Shown: in pieces, positions 1 through 9,994 of the stretch
Layout: every line of letters begins with the position of its first letter
Numbering within the stretch: position 1 is the first letter of the stretch
NCBI GenBank assembly: GCA_032718475.1
Contig: JAUCBJ010000927.1
Span: 1-29,815, forward strand
Direction: 5' to 3'
Source of the DNA: Nemertoderma westbladi
Taxonomy: Eukaryota > Xenacoelomorpha > Nemertodermatida > Nemertodermatidae
Length of the DNA: 29,815 bases
Program-made: the position numbers and the translations under genes
The notes under the pieces: generated by a model
The model's input: the letters and a program-made list of their open reading frames with translations, nothing else
What the model was told of the DNA's origin: nothing
Database searches by the model: none

Positions 1-61
1 GGGTGGTGGAAAAGCGTCCGCCTCGTGGGTGCGCCTCGGGGAGGAGCCCAGAAGGACGTAA

Positions 62-361
62 GCGTCTATTATAGAAGCGCAAAGGTTGCAGCGCAAGGCG
101 CAGGGGGCGTCTGAAAAAGCGCGAGTGCAACTGCATAAGGAAGAGTTGGCGGAAGCGACCACGGGAGCGCGACAATTGGGACGAGGCCGAGGGAGAAGTT
201 CGAGCCGAGAATCTGTCGGGGCTCAGGGAACGTCGTCGTCGGTTCCGGGGAGTGACGCCTCACGGACGCCGTCAACGGAGTCAACTAGAGGTAGATTAGT
301 GTATCTGGGAAGGGGGCGAAAGAGAGGAGCGAGCCCAAAGAACCCAGGAGCGGGTCGATAA
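62..361 (+). CDS. C-terminal part of an unidentified Arg/Gly-rich reading frame
   Basis: The frame is open from a TAA at 59-61 to the TAA at 359-361. There is no convincing ATG, so it is either the end of something that starts left of the window or a chance open frame. The start resembles an amphipathic helix (EAQRLQRKAQGASEKARVQL), followed by RG-rich and Ser-rich low complexity (GRGRGRSSSRES) and a basic tail (GRGRKRGAS). No enzyme or domain is recognised. The RG-rich tail is superficially like the tail of the - strand reading frame ending at 12114, but I see no alignable similarity. It could be a gag-like or RNA-binding tail, or simply non-coding. Confidence 0.25.
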   Translation, partial: ASIIEAQRLQRKAQGASEKARVQLHKEELAEATTGARQLGRGRGRSSSRESVGAQGTSSSVPGSDASRTPSTESTRGRLVYLGRGRKRGASPKNPGAGR

Positions 362-615
362 TACATTATGGCACAGGGCGACAGACTCTAGATATATACA
401 TCATCGTCGCTCTGATGTATATTGTAGCATTTGAAAATCTTCGACTAGACTCATATACACTAGTTGAGTTATTTGAATTTATATTATGAAAGAGGCGAAG
501 GAAGTGATTGGGGAGACAAACCTGCGGGTTTGGCTTACTCCTTTCACTTGCCCTAGCAAAATTTATATTTGATTTTGTATGTAGTAATCATTATGTAGTA
601 AGAATGAACGAGAAA

Positions 616-705
616 CAATATTTTGTAAATTTAATTTGTATGTAATAATCGTTAAACAGTGAGAGAGATAATATTTTGTGAATTTAATTTGTATGTAATT
701 CATTA
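616..705. repeat. Imperfect tandem duplication, about 37-bp unit
   Basis: The unit starting AATATTTTGTAAATTTAATT at 616 recurs from 670 with few changes, separated by a short spacer. It is AT-rich and non-coding. Confidence 0.7.
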
Positions 706-880
706 TGCAATATCTATGGCAATATTTGTAAATAGTAGAATTATTATGTTATTTAGATTGGTTGGAAGAAATTTATTTGTTTTGTATACATCACCTTATA
801 CTCTTCTACAATTGGAGGGAAACATTATATGATTTCCCTTGGAGCGGTGTTACGGTATATGGCGCTGTATCCACAGTATT

Positions 881-1003
881 AGTCCATTATGCAGTATGCA
901 ATATTAGTCCATTATGCAGTATGCAATATTAGTCCATTATGCAGTATGCAATATTAGTCCGTTATACTGTATGTAATATTAGTCCGTTGTGCAGCATGAT
1001 ATT
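881..1003. repeat. 25-bp tandem repeat, 5 copies
   Basis: The unit begins AGTCCATTATGCAGTATGCA. The first three copies (881-905, 906-930, 931-955) are identical. The fourth (956-980) and fifth (981-1003, slightly short) are progressively diverged. This is minisatellite-type structure with no spacers, so it is not a CRISPR array. Confidence 0.9.
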
Positions 1004-1307
1004 TTAGATAAGGCATAATAACGCAGTGGTATTTAGGTAAGGAAGTTAAAACGCCCATATATTTTGCATCCATTCATTTTGTATAGTATGTAGCTCTACC
1101 TACGTAATTTTGTATTAGGTTATATGTAGATAGTTCCAGGGTAAGTTTATTCGGACCCTGGATTCCGTGCTTGCTGATATTAGCTTTAGTAGGGCTAGCA
1201 TATAGGGACGCCGTCCTGGCCATTCAGCAGCCAGAGACGTGAACCATTACCATATATGGTAATAATTCGAGGAAAGGGAGCAAATAGGGCTACAATCCGG
1301 CCTCCTT

Positions 1308-1440
1308 ATTGGACTAGCTGCTTCCAGGTTGGTCTAGTGCTAGCACGGACTGGAGAGCCAATAAGAAAGCGATTGAGTCACCCTATTGCATCATCCCATC
1401 CGGATCACCTATAAATTGGCGGTGTGCCGGTAGAGCCTAT
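1308..1440 (+). promoter_or_regulatory. Possible RNA polymerase II promoter (CCAAT/TATA)
   Basis: An inverted CCAAT (ATTGG, 1308-1312), a CCAAT (1358-1362) and a TATAAAT (1410-1416) are spaced as in a metazoan core promoter. It would point into the non-coding run leading to the + strand gag relic, so it could be a leader or LTR promoter. No transcript evidence is available. Confidence 0.3.
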
Positions 1441-4231
1441 CATCAATCTGTCACATGATACACCCCTGTTACAATTTACTTGCTGAGCTGTCTCTAATTT
1501 TGTATTTTTCTGCAATTTGCTAATTTTGATTAATTTCTTGGAATGATTTGCTAGTGCGATTACTTTGCTTGTGTTTCTCAATAATTCCTTCGATTACTGC
1601 AAATTACAATCGAACTATGATTTCTACCTTTGATTGATGGTTCTATGTGATTCTTTTCTGCGCAATAATCCCAAGGGATTCCTGAAACTGTCAGACTTTG
1701 TGATTTGCATGCGCCGCTACGGTAGCTATTAGCGTAATGGAGGGCTAAGGTGCCAGTGGGCGGTGGGCGCATCGGGGGGTTGGGCGACTAGGAGAGAGCG
1801 GAGGATTCAAAGCGGGCAACGCTGGCTAGGGTCACCGTTGCGGGCGGGTAACTTGCACTGCGGCACGCAGACCGATCGCCGGTACAGCAAATTAGGGGGC
1901 TGATGATCCAGGTTTTGTCTCTATTTAGTATTAGGGGGCAGGAATTGGGTTAGTTAGGAATCCTAGATGTACCCGGGAGAGGCCTGCGCGTATTACAACG
2001 TTGAGTGTGGAGTACGAGTAGTGAATTGCACAATTGTAAACTGTGATTTCTAACGCTGATTGGTGTGTTATTGAAGTGTGCCTAAGATTACGAATGCTTA
2101 GATAGGCGCTCTTTTCCTTTGATTGATTTCTATTTCTTAGTTACAATAATTAGTTATTGATTAGGTCAAAGTAATACGGCAAATTAGGCTATTACTAGCG
2201 AAACCTGTTGCGTGATAAATTAGAATTACGTATTCTGGAACTCTTAGTAATTAGTACGCTGTTAAATATTTGTGACTGTAATTAATTAGTAAAAAATTAA
2301 GAATTAGTACGCAGCATAGCGGAGAGTAGCTAAGGTAATAATTAGTGTACTGTAAACAATTCACGCTGAGCGGTTATTTGCATTAGCGGACAATCAGCTA
2401 GAACGCACTATTCGGTACGCACGATACGCTAGTAATTTTGCTGGCCTAAAGCCAGTCGCGGGCAGTTTTAGACCCGGAGTGGTATTATCCACGTAGAAAC
2501 AGATACTGTACCATTTTGATATTTTAAATATTCTCGCATTCACACATTACGTTAGGGAACCTCCAGTATTCGCGATTAGAGAGACGTAGGTAATAGCGTG
2601 CTTTAATAGTGATAAAATTAGGCGTAAGAATACTCTGAGTGCAAGGCCTCTCGCACTCGTCTTAAGTAAGCTTAGGGAGCCGACTCGGGTTTATTGTTTT
2701 GGTTATTCCCGCGTGGCTCATAGATTCGAACAGTTAGCTCTCTATCGAGCGATCGGTAGAGAAAGGAACAAGCGATTTTGCAGGAGTAGTGTAAAACTAG
2801 TAAAATATATTAGTGGACGGCAGATTAGCGCCATCTAACGGTAAGTAGCGGTTTTGTATTTAGCAACCCTTACAATTTAGTAATAGCACGCTCCTGATCC
2901 CCTTTACTTAACAGTAGAGCAGTCTTTGTGTCTTATTGGTTAGACGAGAACTTATTAGGTTGGCAGAAGGATATTAACGGGTATTGGTCTGTTCAACAGT
3001 TCTGCTGTTAGTATAGAGGTCGCGGTTGTTTATCAAAGATTTAATTTAAAGTGAGTTAAGATTTAAGTATGTATTATATTAGGTATTTGTATATATTATT
3101 AGTAAAACATTATTTTCATTTATTACTTCTCATTAACAATTCATATTTAAGCCAGTGGTTACTTGTATATTTAGTAATTTAGGTAAAAATAAAGACAATT
3201 TTTATGTGTACTAATTGGATAGCACCGAACAATGTTTATTTTTTAAGACTTGTTTCAGTCTTACGGAGGAGTCTGTTCGCCTCACTATCCAAACTCTATT
3301 TACTCATTAAGTATATTTTAGCTAGTTATTAGTTATCTCAACTGTGCAAACTAATATCACCTAGCTAGCTACCATCTCGACCAATCAGTGATAGTCAATC
3401 ATTAATTATTTTATGTTGCTTTATCAGTAAGTAATAGCACTTTACAGTTGAGTTGATTAAGTGGAAATGAAAGGTCAAGCTAGTGTTTGTTCATTGCAAT
3501 TTCATAGGAGGCCGGCCGGTTCTATTAGTCAGTTTTGTACTTTGACAGTTTACAGTGATACATGTGATTTATTACGGTACGGTACACAATGGTCTTAAAT
3601 ACTACATTCAGACATTCCTACAATCAGTTAGTCAGTGCCTTATAATACTGTAATACCGGTACTACATTTATACAATCACAGTGCCTCATATCTCTACAAT
3701 CAGTACAACAGTAGCTACCGTACCTCGTGTCTGGATACATTTAAGGTATAGTCGCGAGATTATTTCTGTATAAACAAAGAAACAAAAAATTAAAAGTAAA
3801 GTAAAGTAAAATCTGTTACCAGTACCTATACAAATTGTTTCATTGCAATATTTCAATAATTATTACGGTGTAATTCAGTCATTTATTAAGGTGTCATTCA
3901 GTCATTTATATTCCCGTTACAATGTTCAATATTATTAATTATTAACTACCCTATTGCTGTATTGTAAATAAGAATATTATTTAGTGATTATTTTAGTAAC
4001 ACATACAAACATACATTTTCAATTCATGCTATTTATCACAGAGAATCGAGCGTGGGAAATTGTTTCCAAATACGAGTACGGTAATTAAACACGTTCTTAT
4101 CTTCTGGTCTGTATTCTCCCTAGGCCGGAGAGTCAGGCCAGTAGTACTGAAATCGCGACTAGTGCCTTACATAGTTCGTTACTTTACCCGCTGCCCGTGT
4201 GAATACCTAAAACTTACCTGTAAATTTATTC

Positions 4232-5107
4232 ATGACCTATTGCTATTACCCAACCTGCCAACTTCACAATTATTCAGAGAATGTCCCACAGGCATCGGCG
4301 GCTAATGCGTGGGGCGAGTTAGGTGAACCGCAGCACCCGACAACGGAGAATAGTAGGGGGATGACGAGTATCCCCAGGAGGGTCCAGCTGGACAGAGAGA
4401 GAGATGTTAGCGCCGAGAGTGGGCGAGCGAGAAGACGTCAGTCGGAAGAGAGAAGAAGAACAGTGGAGTTTAACCAGGAGGACGAAGAGAGAAGAAGTGA
4501 AGAGAATAGAAGAATCATTACTACGAGCAACCGGAGAGCAAGGACAGACAGTGAACTGTCAGTAGTAGAGAAGGAGTTAGGGAGTCAATGGGGTCGAACT
4601 CCGGGAGATTGCTGTCGCCCCGGAGAGACGCACCGCACACCAGAAGAAGGGTAAAGAACGTACCGATACGAGGAAGAGAACAGAAGAGGGGATCGAAGAG
4701 AAACTTCCCGACGGGATATAGCTGCCGATCGAGAGTACGGTAGTCGCGGGGAGGACTTCTTAAATTATTAGAGAAGGTGAAACTTCGGTCCGGAAGGACA
4801 CATGCAGACTGCAGGACATACTGTTGTAGGCCTTACTGCACATACTATAGGCCATGCTGGGAGAGATAGTGTAGGCGATAGGGGAGCGCGAACAACGGGA
4901 TTAGATCCGGAAGTCGCGGCGTATATACCGGTGGGTAGGCAAGAAGTGGATAGGCCTATACCGGTACCAGCACAGCAGTATGACTATAATATGCAGGGAC
5001 ACAACATATATCCAGGGGAGGGGAGAGTTATTGCAGATAGGTGTATGGGCCCCAATATATTAACATCAACCCCAGTACCAAACATACCACCGGTGGGGGG
5101 GGGGGGG
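4232..5107 (+). pseudogene. Degraded N-terminal part of BEL/Pao-type gag
   Basis: One frame reads through this stretch with stops at 4652-4654 (TAA) and two more between 4754 and 4790. The product is very charged, with Arg/Glu-rich runs (RRQSEERRRTVEF, EEERRSEENRRI) and then a Pro-rich linker, as is common in the poorly conserved N-terminus of BEL/Pao Gag. The frame ends in a run of 13 G (5095-5107). The next frame, which carries the conserved gag core, is continuous from the far side of this run, so length change of the G run is the likely frame break. The true start codon cannot be fixed; the ATG at 4232 is only the first in the open frame. Confidence 0.45.
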
Positions 5108-5108
5108 T

Positions 5109-6566
5109 GGGCAGGGTGACCAATACACTCAAACAGGAATAAGAACATCGAACCCCCTGGACGAGAACAGATCTTTCGACACGGAGATATGGAGGGGGCC
5201 GTTACCCCCAATGGTATATCCGACGCAAATAAAGTCAACAGGCCCGACGTGCGGACCGCACCCAACAGGAGAATCTGTACAGCATCCCTCGAACCCATTG
5301 GAAGCACAGGCAATGGGAATGGCGACACTTATCGATGCGCTGAAGACCAGAATCGAATTACCACCAGTAGAACCATTTAAATTCGACGGAAGCAAACCGG
5401 AAGAATCCCTGCAATTCCGACACATGTACAGCAATGAGATATTAACTAAGAACCTGACGCAGGTGAAGTGCCTAAAATATCTACAGGTATACACAGGAGG
5501 CCCAGCGTGCGACATCGTGAGGCAGTATCAGGGCATCGAGGGCGGCTTCACGACTGCATGGTGGGCCCTAGACAGGGAATACGGACACCCAGCCAAGATC
5601 ATCCAGCAGACCTTAAGGGGGATAACATCGGGTGGCCTACAGGATAACCCTGTTAGCGTAAAGACCTTCGTGAACAAGGTCGAGAAGGCGTTAATCGTGC
5701 TGAAAACACTAGACGCGCCATACGAACTCAATGCATCTAATAATATCACCATGATAGCGCAGGCACTGCCGATCTGGCCACGGATCAAGTGGAGGAAGAT
5801 CGCCTTCTCCACCCAAGAGAAGAAAGGTGCGGAACTGGGCTTAGAGGAAATGTCGAACTTCCTCAACTACGAAGCAGAGTTGATTACAGACCCAGTCTAT
5901 AGTGAGGATAGTTTGGGGAAGGCGCCGAAGACCGAATACAACAGGCCTAAACCCGAACATATTCCGGCGGATCCATTCCCGAGAGTGAGACAGTCGCTAC
6001 CACACACAGCCACACAGGGGGCTACAAGCCCACAGATAGTTGGGAGTAGGGCCACACCGTGGCAGGGACAGAAAGAAAATAACACCACGAACAAACAAAA
6101 TCCCAACACACCCTGTAGGCAGAGTCCAAATAACCAAAACACTAAACCGGTAGATATAAATCTACGCGTGATACGTGAAGGACTATACAGGGAATGCTAC
6201 AATCCAGGATTCGAATGTCAATTGCATAGGGACGGAACCCATAAGACCATGAGTTGTAAGCATTGGCAGGCGTTGCCCAAACAAGATCGTGTAGCCAACG
6301 CAGACGCAAACGGACTATGTCATCGATGCGTGGTAGAAGAACACAGATCCGTAGAATGTAGAGAAACACCAATAGGAGACAATGAGACTGGAGGCCAAAC
6401 AATGGCTACGAGCACGACAGGAGCAAGAAGAAAGAGGAAAGTACTACTCGGAGTAGTACCAGTGAAGATAACAGGAAGGGGCGGCCAATCAGTCACAACA
6501 ATGATGCCAGCGTCGACAGCGGAGCAGCATTCACGCTGGTGGAGAATTGGGTGGCCGAGGAGATAG
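5109..6566 (+). CDS. BEL/Pao-type Gag core, CCHC zinc knuckle and start of protease
   Basis: This is the Gag polyprotein of an LTR retrotransposon: it would assemble the particle and package the RNA. The frame is open from the G run. Numbering from the internal ATG at 5211 (451 residues), the central part (FKFDGSKPEESLQF... to ...FLNYEAELI) has the pattern of BEL/Pao Gag (DUF1759). A classical CX2CX4HX4C knuckle follows at about residues 370-383 (CHRCVVEEHRSVEC), preceded by a second Cys/His cluster (CYNPGFECQLH...). The C-terminal stretch VVPVKITGRGGQS corresponds to the beginning of the aspartic protease of the - strand BEL element (VIPVKITG). The frame then departs into a non-homologous tail ending at 6566, while the catalytic motif continues in another frame from 6515. 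Family assignment is firm; activity is unlikely. Confidence 0.75.
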   Translation, partial: GQGDQYTQTGIRTSNPLDENRSFDTEIWRGPLPPMVYPTQIKSTGPTCGPHPTGESVQHPSNPLEAQAMGMATLIDALKTRIELPPVEPFKFDGSKPEESLQFRHMYSNEILTKNLTQVKCLKYLQVYTGGPACDIVRQYQGIEGGFTTAWWALDREYGHPAKIIQQTLRGITSGGLQDNPVSVKTFVNKVEKALIVLKTLDAPYELNASNNITMIAQALPIWPRIKWRKIAFSTQEKKGAELGLEEMSNFLNYEAELITDPVYSEDSLGKAPKTEYNRPKPEHIPADPFPRVRQSLPHTATQGATSPQIVGSRATPWQGQKENNTTNKQNPNTPCRQSPNNQNTKPVDINLRVIREGLYRECYNPGFECQLHRDGTHKTMSCKHWQALPKQDRVANADANGLCHRCVVEEHRSVECRETPIGDNETGGQTMATSTTGARRKRKVLLGVVPVKITGRGGQSVTTMMPASTAEQHSRWWRIGWPRR

Positions 6567-7372
6567 GGTTACAGACGAGGCCGAGTAGGTTGGCGGTAAC
6601 TACTATCTCGAGTAAGGATGAGGTCCTGGAGGATGAGGATGTAGAGGAGAAACCAGAGATGGGCGATGGGGAGGTCCCATGTGAGAAGCGGCCCGGAGAA
6701 AGATACCAGAAGATGGGTATAGATCTGGAACCACACATAGTGGAGCGTGTTGAAAAGAGAGAGGATAGTTCCAGAGAAGTACCGTCAGTAGATAAGTTAG
6801 GAGGGGATGTAACAGCAAGAGAGTGGGCGGAGGAGAATGGATTCGACATGGAAGATTTAGAGACGATGGGATGGAACAAGGATGTCCCCGGAAAGTATCG
6901 GTATGAGGAAGAAGAAGAGTGGACGGCGAGATGTCCGGAGGAGTGTCCGGAGGGGTGTCCAGAGGAGTGTCTGGAGGAGTGTCCGGAGTAGTTTCCAGAG
7001 GAGTGTCTGGAGGAGTGTCCGGATGAGACGCCGGTCCGGGTGAGAGGCATACCAAGAAAGGGGAGGTCGAGTAAGAAGACAGGGTGGAAAGGCATAGGAT
7101 TAGTATTATCCATTCTGTTGTATCTATTCTTTCGGTTTCTTTTCATTCTACCGCCAGGCGACGACCAGATGAAGGGTGGCATTTTGCTGCCAGGGGACCA
7201 TGAGGAAATCAAGAAGGCGGCGGGAAGACCCGATCTTAGGGTGGCGGAAGAGGGAGAATCAATTCCTAGTGAGTTGGAATTGACGAGGAGAGTGGAACGA
7301 CTCGGGGGGGGGGGGCTGTGGGAAAGTGCCTCCTGGAAGAATCGATGGAAGATCGAGGAATCCCTTAGATGA
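6515..7372 (+). pseudogene. Protease active site fused to unrecognised acidic, Cys-repeat and membrane-segment region
   Basis: This frame begins for practical purposes at the retropepsin-type catalytic motif DSGAAFTLVE (6515 on), displaced by one frame shift from the gag/protease start. After about 20 more residues the similarity to BEL/Pao protease stops: no RT, RNase H or integrase follows. Instead there is an acidic segment, a 12-bp repeat coding for EECP units (about 6931-7029), one in-frame TAG (6989-6991) inside that repeat, and then a strongly hydrophobic stretch (GIGLVLSILLYLFFRFLFIL) that would be one membrane helix. The frame ends at 7372. The simplest reading is an internal deletion of pol. 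An env-like remnant is possible because of the membrane helix, but no signal peptide or fusion motif is seen. Confidence 0.5.
6931..7029 (+). repeat. 12-bp tandem repeat (codes for EECP units)
   Basis: About eight imperfect copies of a unit like GAGGAGTGTCCG. All are in frame with the surrounding reading frame and give Cys-Pro-Glu-Glu units. A TAG in one unit corresponds to GAG in the others, so a single base change broke the frame. Confidence 0.85.
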
Positions 7373-8238
7373 AGTTTAGTTGTCCAATATTTTGGACTGA
7401 GGGGGGTGGGAATGAGGGTGAGACGCCCTTCCCACACGTAAATAATAAATATAATAACAAAATAATAAAATAAGTAGAAAGTTAGAAAGTAATAGTTAGT
7501 AGAAGTTAGATAGTAAGTAAGTAAGAAAGTTAGTAGAAGTTAGATAGTAAGTAGAAGTAAGAATGTTAGTAGAAGATAGTAAGAAAGTTAGAAGTTAGAA
7601 GTAGGCAGTAAGGGAGTGTGGTATATTGACATACCACGAGTAGCAGAGGGGTTGTGGGCACCGAAAGCGCCATGTAGAAAGAGAGTAGAGGGGTTGTGGG
7701 CACCGAAAGCGCCACGTAGATAGAGGTAGTAGCAGAGGGGTTGTGGGCACCGAAAGCGCCACGTAGTTAGAGGGTTAGAGAGTTAGTAGAGCTGGAGAGT
7801 TAGTAGAGTAAGAGAGTTAGTAGAGTTAGGGGGTAAGAGAGTTAGTAGAGTTAGGGGGTTAGAGAGTTAGTAGAGTTAGAGAGTTAGAGTCAGTAAAGTA
7901 GTAAATAAGAAGTAAGTAGCAAGAGAGTTACATAGTAAGTAGTAAGTAAGAAGTAAGTAGCAAGGTAGGTACAATGATAGCACAGTATGGTAGCATAAGA
8001 AAATTTAGTACCTTTGGGAGTGGTAGAGAACAGAGGAGTATGAGAGCAGTCCCGAGAGAAGTATGGAGAGGAGGTGTTGGCGGGAGAGAGTGCAGACGAG
8101 TGCGATTCAAGTGTGGGGAGCGAGCAGGCAGAAAGGTCCGAGAGTAGGATAGAGTAGAGCGGAGTTAGAGTGGAGCTAGTGAAGTTAGATTCAGTTTAGA
8201 GAGAGGAGTTTTTAAAATCGTGTGAGGATTCCACAATT
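7373..8238 (+). other. Purine-rich non-coding 3' region of the + strand element
   Basis: No plausible coding frame. From about 7440 to 7960 the + strand is dominated by AG/TTAG-type words (AGTTAGTAGAGTTAG and variants). It also holds a 33 to 36-bp unit present three times, annotated separately. It lies between the last reading frame and the terminal hairpins and polypurine tract, so it is probably the 3' untranslated part of the element. Confidence 0.55.
7642..7766 (+). repeat. 33-36-bp unit in three copies
   Basis: The unit AGAGGGGTTGTGGGCACCGAAAGCGCCACGTAG lies in copies at about 7642-7677, 7687-7719 and 7731-7766, separated by short purine-rich spacers. The copies are almost identical (CATGTAG against CACGTAG). 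Confidence 0.85.
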
Positions 8239-8295
8239 GTCTCAAACTGAGACGTCAGATGTCTTGGTGCAACGTAGGTTGCGGTTGCACCAAGA
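8239..8295. repeat. Two perfect hairpins upstream of the polypurine tract
   Basis: GTCTCA/TGAGAC with loop AAC (8239-8253) is followed by a perfect 12-bp stem, 8262-8273 (TCTTGGTGCAAC) with 8284-8295, around a 10-nt loop. Perfect pairing in an otherwise decayed element is notable. Confidence 0.85.
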
Positions 8296-8414
8296 AGGGG
8301 TAGTAATATCATACCCAGAGGGAGTGGCCTTGAAAGCCGACTCCGAGAAAAGGACTCCACCCCACACCCGATAGTAGATCGGGTTCCAGCGGAATTGAAG
8401 CGCACTTGTAGGTG

Positions 8415-8450
8415 ATGCTATCTTCTCACCGGGAAGATAGCATGGGGGGG
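8415..8450 (+). promoter_or_regulatory. Perfect 11-bp hairpin abutting a polypurine tract
   Basis: ATGCTATCTTC (8415-8425) pairs perfectly with 8433-8443 around a 7-nt loop and runs directly into GGGGGGG (8444-8450). A G-run just before a TGTG... terminus is the usual place of the plus-strand primer (polypurine tract) of an LTR element. Confidence 0.6.
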
Positions 8451-8452
8451 AC

Positions 8453-8886
8453 TGTGAGCGGATTCAATTCCGCCGCATTACCCTCACAAAGTTGGGAAGT
8501 GGCATTTTCAGCAATATATTGGAGATACGAGATTAGCAGTAACTAATCTCGTATCACAACCAATATTAGGGACGGCACAACCCCAAAGCCACACACAAAG
8601 GGAGGTTAGAGGTCAAATCACCTCGGGAGGGGAGACAACCAGCAGGGGCCAACAGGGGGGGAAACACTGACAGAGAGTGGAGAGGCGTGAAGTAGATTAT
8701 TAGCCAATAGGGGCGAGGGAGAGCATCCACTAGGTGAAAGGCCACAGTAGTGTAGAAGTGATCACATATATTATCAATGTATATTAGTTACCGGTTCAGT
8801 TACCCAGTTATCAGGTTTAGTGTAGACCGGTGATGTTTCACACCGTCACCTTCACCAATATACACACCTACCGGTATCCATCATAT
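8453..8886 (+). mobile_element. Probable 3' LTR of the + strand BEL-like element, left part
   Basis: The sequence starts TGTGAGCGG right after the polypurine tract. It is interrupted at 8886 by the Gypsy insertion and, if read across it, resumes at 26754 and may end ...CCGTCACA at 26931, which gives matching TGTGA/TCACA ends and about 612 bp in total. No second copy lies in the window, so the LTR assignment rests on the tract, the end symmetry and the nested insertion only. Confidence 0.45.
8524..8555. repeat. Perfect 13-bp hairpin inside the probable LTR
   Basis: GATACGAGATTAG (8524-8536) pairs perfectly with 8543-8555 around the loop CAGTAA. It is the third long perfect stem within 300 bp. 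Confidence 0.9.
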
Positions 8887-9173
8887 TGTAGGTACGCTGA
8901 GAGTCGTCTCTTTAGCGTCCCACTTTATAACATTATAACAAAATATAAGAATAGGTTTTATATCCGTATTATATTGTCAATATGATGTTCAGACAATCAG
9001 AAGCCTGACAGCCTAATGCAGTAGGCCTAAGTGCTACAGTATTGCACTGTATACTGAAAGTATATTCTCTAGTTGGGGCGAGCCATTCCGTGGGCGAGCC
9101 AACTAGTGAGTTATATTGAGCCAAGGGTCTATCAGTATCTTTTGTGTGCCCTTGTCCATGGTAGTCCGCTACA
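8887..9173 (-). repeat. Gypsy 3' LTR
   Basis: This is the 287-bp twin of 26463-26749. On the - strand it begins TGTAGCGGAC and ends CGTACCTACA. Inside it, CTAGTTGG and CCAACTAG form an inverted pair around a duplicated GGGCGAGCC, and an ATATAAAA-type box lies near 8957-8965 on the - strand. Confidence 0.95.
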
Positions 9174-9186
9174 CTACCCCCCCTAG
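9174..9186 (-). promoter_or_regulatory. Gypsy polypurine tract
   Basis: On the - strand the sequence ACTAGGGGGGGTAG sits directly before the TGTAGCGG start of the 3' LTR, the normal place of the plus-strand primer. Confidence 0.85.
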
Positions 9187-9218
9187 TGATAGATCAAAGG
9201 TGATTGATTTCCCGAGTA

Positions 9219-9455
9219 CTACGACGGGGGTTGTGAAATGCGACCAGTGCGAGTTTTAGCGCAGGGCCGCGGTTGTGCGTTGTGTGGACACGGTGGGGTC
9301 TGGTTAGCGGCAGGTTTAGGTGTGGTCGGTTTGGGTACAGTTACAGCTGGAGCGGAATTGGGCGGATCGTCGAGGAATGCCGGTTTCAGTCGGTCTACTG
9401 AGACGTTGGTGTTGCGGCCTGAAGCGAAGAGATGTACCTGATATCCTGCAATATC
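9219..9455 (-). pseudogene. C-terminal end of Gypsy pol, detached
   Basis: On the - strand the frame reads DIAGYQVHLFASGRN and then VSVDRLKPAFLDDPP, the conserved end of the integrase C-terminal domain in Ty3/Gypsy Pol. A Pro/Thr-rich linker and TRTGRISQPP before the TAG at 9219-9221 follow; this Arg-rich ending just upstream of the polypurine tract is typical. About 80 codons remain. The rest of pol lies beyond 23246. Compared with the usual family length, roughly 150-180 residues between the two pieces (the catalytic Glu region and chromodomain-side linker of integrase) are absent from the window. Confidence 0.8.
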
Positions 9456-9784
9456 CTACTGTAAAGTTTGTGAATTAAAACATAATCCGACCTTCTCACC
9501 AAAACAGTAAACTCTAAGTAAGCAAATCTATTGCAGTATCGGTCTCTTATAACCGGTGAGGCAGAAAACAGTCTATGAACGGACAAACTTCGATAAAACA
9601 AAATCCCGCGCAGCGAATCCTAAAATCGGGCTGACTCACTGACGGACTAAGGGCGCTCGTATACTTTGCCGCGGTGTGATTTATATGTGGGTGAGAGATA
9701 GAAGCGCTAGCTAGGTGTCTAACTAGCGGGCAAAGTGCAGTACGGACAAAAATTATTTTATATATTTTGAGGTGTAAATAATTT

Positions 9785-9994
9785 CTAACGCGTGTGTGTC
9801 TTGATTCTAACGGTCAAAATCGGTTTTAGATCCTTCACATATATAATTACTTGGTCCGGTGTACATTTTACAAATATTCTAATTTTGTAGCTTGTAGGTC
9901 CAATACTCACGAATGATAAGGCTCCTTCCCCTTTTGTGTATTTCCAGGACTCAAATTCAGGCATAAGGTTAATACTACGCCCAGAATTCGGCAA
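9785..9994 (-). CDS. Short unrecognised open frame
   Basis: A 69-codon frame with protein-like composition (FESWKYTKGEGALSF, YKIRIFVKCTPDQVIIYV). It contains CATTC/GTGAGTATT, a fair 5' splice site, so part of it could be an exon of a captured or degenerated gene. No family is recognised, and the frame is short enough to occur by chance. Confidence 0.2.
   Translation of the reverse strand: MPNSGRSINLMPEFESWKYTKGEGALSFVSIGPTSYKIRIFVKCTPDQVIIYVKDLKPILTVRIKTHTR

Larger units (their letters stand above)
362..4231. other. AT-rich non-coding stretch, no gene seen
   Basis: No reading frame over about 80 codons with protein-like composition is present on either strand. The stretch holds short inverted repeats (395-403 with 413-421; 1136-1142 with 1155-1161), tandem duplications annotated separately, and a possible promoter near 1410. 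It may include the 5' untranslated region or a diverged 5' LTR of the + strand BEL-like element. However, no copy of the terminal sequence that starts at 8453 was found here, so that remains open. Confidence 0.6.

Noticed and set aside
290-307. GRLVYL in the left-edge reading frame, similar to the GRLVSL peptide
   Set aside because: The codons (GGT AGA TTA GTG TAT CTG) differ from all seven copies and Ser is Tyr. It is more likely chance in an RG-rich stretch.
881-1003. Regular repeats resembling a CRISPR array
   Set aside because: The copies are directly adjacent without unique spacers, and the DNA is eukaryotic. It is a minisatellite.
6493-7437. 314-codon - strand frame, Ser/His-rich repeats
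   Set aside because: It is the complement of the 12-bp EECP repeat and purine-rich DNA. Composition is low complexity and the + strand carries the protease motif.
8453-8886. A matching 5' LTR for the + strand element within 1-5000
   Set aside because: No sequence starting TGTGAGCGGATTC or sharing its hairpins was found there. The 5' LTR is outside the window or lost.
9238-9441. 67-codon + strand frame
   Set aside because: It is antisense to the conserved Gypsy pol C-terminus.
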